From contig NC_059349.1 in assembly GCF_019703515.2 (NCBI RefSeq), positions 25,144,744-25,208,743 of the forward strand: a stretch of 64,000 nt of DNA. The letters run 5' to 3'. Shown here in pieces: positions 61,765 to 64,000 of the stretch. Positions within the stretch are counted from its first letter, which is position 1; each line of letters starts with the position of its first letter. The notes under the pieces were generated by a model, which ran no database searches, had not been told where the DNA came from, and saw nothing but the letters and a program-made list of their open reading frames with translations. The position numbers and the translations under genes are program-made. Source of the DNA: Myxocyprinus asiaticus (lineage: Eukaryota > Chordata > Actinopteri > Cypriniformes > Catostomidae).

Positions 61765-63080
61765 TTATTTTAGAATTTGGAATCCAAAAACTTGGAACAT
61801 TTCCCTTGAAAAGTGCATTTGTGCTATGTTTCTTGAAAATAAATGCCCCTTGGTATTATGTTATTTAATGCAAAGACATCATACATTTTTTAGGACTTCA
61901 AGTGTTGCTTAAGTGGTTAAATAGATTTTGGGGCCAAAGTATAGTCATTTAAACTAAAATACAATTCATTTATATTAAGTCAGGGACTATTTAGCAGAGA
62001 CTGGCCACTTCTATTAAAATGAATTGGGGAAATTGGAAGCCCAACTGTCAACGAATGTAGAAAGGAAATCCCACCTTACAGTTAAAAGAGCCAATCACCT
62101 TTTAGATACAGACATCACCTGTCAGTCATCTTGAGAACACGCATGCGCATTAGCTATACAAGCCGGGAGAATTGTGTTTTTTTTGCGTAATATGAGGTAA
62201 AGAAGCACAATTTATGATACCAACGTTGTCAGATTTTACTGCTGATTTTAAATATGTTCTTTGATCGTAATCTTGATCAACCATTTTGCAGATTTCGGTC
62301 TTTCCCCATTCAAGTAGATAGGAGCTGTACTGACATGACTGGAAATAGTCTCCGGGGAGCATTACAAAGATGGCTGACAGTGGACTGACTTGCTAGAAAG
62401 ACTTTGATTAAGTCTATATCTAACATTACAGTTCTTACATCATAGTGATGCATGACAGTGACATCACTCTACTCCCTCTTGTGGTTATAAAACGTACATT
62501 ATCTATTATTTTAAACTCTCCTCCCACAAGCAGTAAATAATGAGACTTTAAAAAGAAAACAAAATTAGGTGCACAATTAAGATAAACAAAAGCATAGGTG
62601 AATCAACCAAACACAGAAATGTGCAAAACAGCATGCACTGCAGTGATACTCCAGATGTTTGTGGCCTCCAGAATACAAAGAGGACTGTAAGCTGGCCACA
62701 GCCTATGTATGCGTATGTCAGACAGATGCACACTGGTCCATGCGTGTGTCTGTGTGACCTGGATAGGATCTAACAGTTTATTCCTTTGCTCCACAACAAG
62801 CACTGTTCACAGCCCAACTCTGTTCTCTTGAATTTAAATTTTCTCAATCATGATGGCTGTAGTTAAGAGTCAAGGCAGAGCAAATGTTTTACATTTTAAT
62901 GGTTAATATAAACCATATTACTCACACACGTGTAGCCTATGTTTACTAGATCTGAAAAGACCTGAAATCTTTTCCTCATCATAAAAACCTGCATATCTTG
63001 CCTAAACAGTATATTATCAGATCAAGATTTAGTTTTGTTTTGATTTGATTTACAATACCATTGCATACTACAGTACGCTT
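61765..63080. other. Non-coding
   Basis: No gene or element recognised. Frames such as 62150-62362 and 62548-62803 are without domains. Confidence 0.5.
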
Positions 63081-64000
63081 ACATGCACTATCTTACACCG
63101 ATTATGCTTATAAGCCGACAATGTGTGGTCATGTACACCGATCAGCCACAACATTAAAACCACCTGCCTAATATTGTGTAGGTCCCCCTCGTGCCGCCAA
63201 AACAGCGCCAACCGGCATCTCAAAATAGCATTCTGAGATTATATTCTTCTCACCACAATTGTACAGAGGGGTTATCTGAGTTACCATAGACTTTGTCAGT
63301 TTGAACCAGTCTGGCCATTCTCTGTTGACCTCTCATCAACAAGGCATTTCCATCCACAAAACTGCCGCTCACTGGATGTTTTTGTTTTTGGCACCATTCG
63401 GAGTAAATTCTAGAGACTGTTTTGTGTGAAAATCCCTGGAGATCAGCAGTTACAGAAATACTCAAACCAGCCCATCTGGCACCAACAATCATCCATGTGA
63501 TTATCTAATCAGCCAAACATGTGGCAGCAGTGCAGTACATAAAATAATTCAGATACGGGTCAGGAGCTTCAGTTAATGTTCACATCAACCATCAGAATGG
63601 GGGAAAAATGTGATCTCAGTGATTTGGAGTGTGGCATGATTGTTGGTGCCAGATGGGCTGGTTTGCTATTCTGAGATGCGGGTTGGCGCCGTTTTGGCGG
63701 CACAAGGGGACCTACACAATATTAAGCAGGTGGTTTTAATGTTGTGGCTGATCAGTGTAAATGCCTCAAATGTTTCTCTTTATTGGGGTAAGGTCATAAA
63801 CGGCTTTAGCAAAAACTAATCAACATGATTTAGCGTTGCATGAAAACATTTTTACTGGCTTATCCAATGTATGTTGTCATTTTATACGCAGATTTTTGGT
63901 AGTCATCGGTGAATTTATGTGAATGTAAACACGCTCAGTGAGTGCCGTTTACATGACCTTACACATTGTCGGCATATAATCGGTGTAAGATTGTGCATGT
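63081..64000. mobile_element. MITE with inverted ends, carrying a Tc1 MITE; cut by window edge
   Basis: ACATGCACTATCTTACACCG followed by ATTATGC...GCCGACAATGTGT at 63081-63128 is the near reverse complement of 63948-64000. The right end of the element may lie at or beyond base 64000, so its target duplication cannot be read. It is split at 63134 by the Tc1-type MITE. Confidence 0.75.
63136..63757. mobile_element. Tc1-type MITE, same family as 60340-61760
   Basis: CACCGATCAGCCACAACATT at the left and AATGTTGTGGCTGATCAGTG at the right, TA at 63134-63135 and 63758-63759. The left arm has the transposase N-terminus on the minus strand (MIVGARWAGLSISVTADLQG, 63250-63492); the right arm is shortened. 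622 bp. Confidence 0.87.

Overview
The window is vertebrate, most probably from a cyprinid-type fish. The evidence is one two-exon activin gene with a 9.3-kb intron, AT-rich non-coding DNA, and a dense mix of elements typical of teleosts: a DIRS-like tyrosine-recombinase retrotransposon, Sleeping Beauty-type Tc1 elements, a Ty3/gypsy element, tRNA-derived SINEs, an L2-like LINE, hAT- and TTAA-type MITEs. The species assignment is inference. No bacterial operon logic applies, and nearly every open reading frame outside the elements below looks like chance.

The only host gene I can support is inhibin/activin beta A (inhba-like) on the minus strand. Coding exon 1 is 57981-58434, coding exon 2 is 47862-48664, and the encoded precursor is 418 residues with a furin-type RRSKR site and a 116-residue, nine-cysteine mature domain. 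The intron (48665-57980) holds a tRNA-SINE 120 bp from the splice acceptor, a palindromic TTAA MITE, and a hAT MITE with an 8-bp target duplication.

Region by region: 1-4941 is non-coding with one old MITE. 4942-9965 is a full-length but disabled DIRS element with inverted terminal repeats and an internal complementary region; its reverse transcriptase/RNase H/methyltransferase reading frame has four in-frame stops, while the tyrosine recombinase remains open. 12070-13720 is a 21-bp minisatellite that changes orientation near 12180. It is followed by a LINE-like tail that carries a Sleeping Beauty-like transposon (14057-15648), after which a remnant of the minisatellite resumes. 18219-22606 is a gypsy element flanked by a perfect 5-bp duplication, inserted into an antisense LINE. 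25840-29050 holds a TTAA MITE broken by a TA microsatellite and a Tc1 MITE, then a 2.1-kb hAT derivative. 31107-31306 is a V-SINE-like copy whose tail matches the LINE tail at 18.1 kb. 41249-41981 is a large foldback element. 43553-45775 holds two TTAA MITEs sharing one TTAA. After the gene, 59914-64000 contains back-to-back Tc1-type MITEs, a solo LTR nested in one of them, and a last MITE that itself carries a Tc1-type insertion.

The elements can be put in relative order by nesting: minisatellite before LINE tail before SB-like transposon; LINE before gypsy; Tc1 MITE before solo LTR; end MITE before Tc1 MITE. I see no evidence of a new multi-gene system. The most informative structure is the DIRS element, which keeps the complementary-junction layout predicted for its circular replication intermediate.
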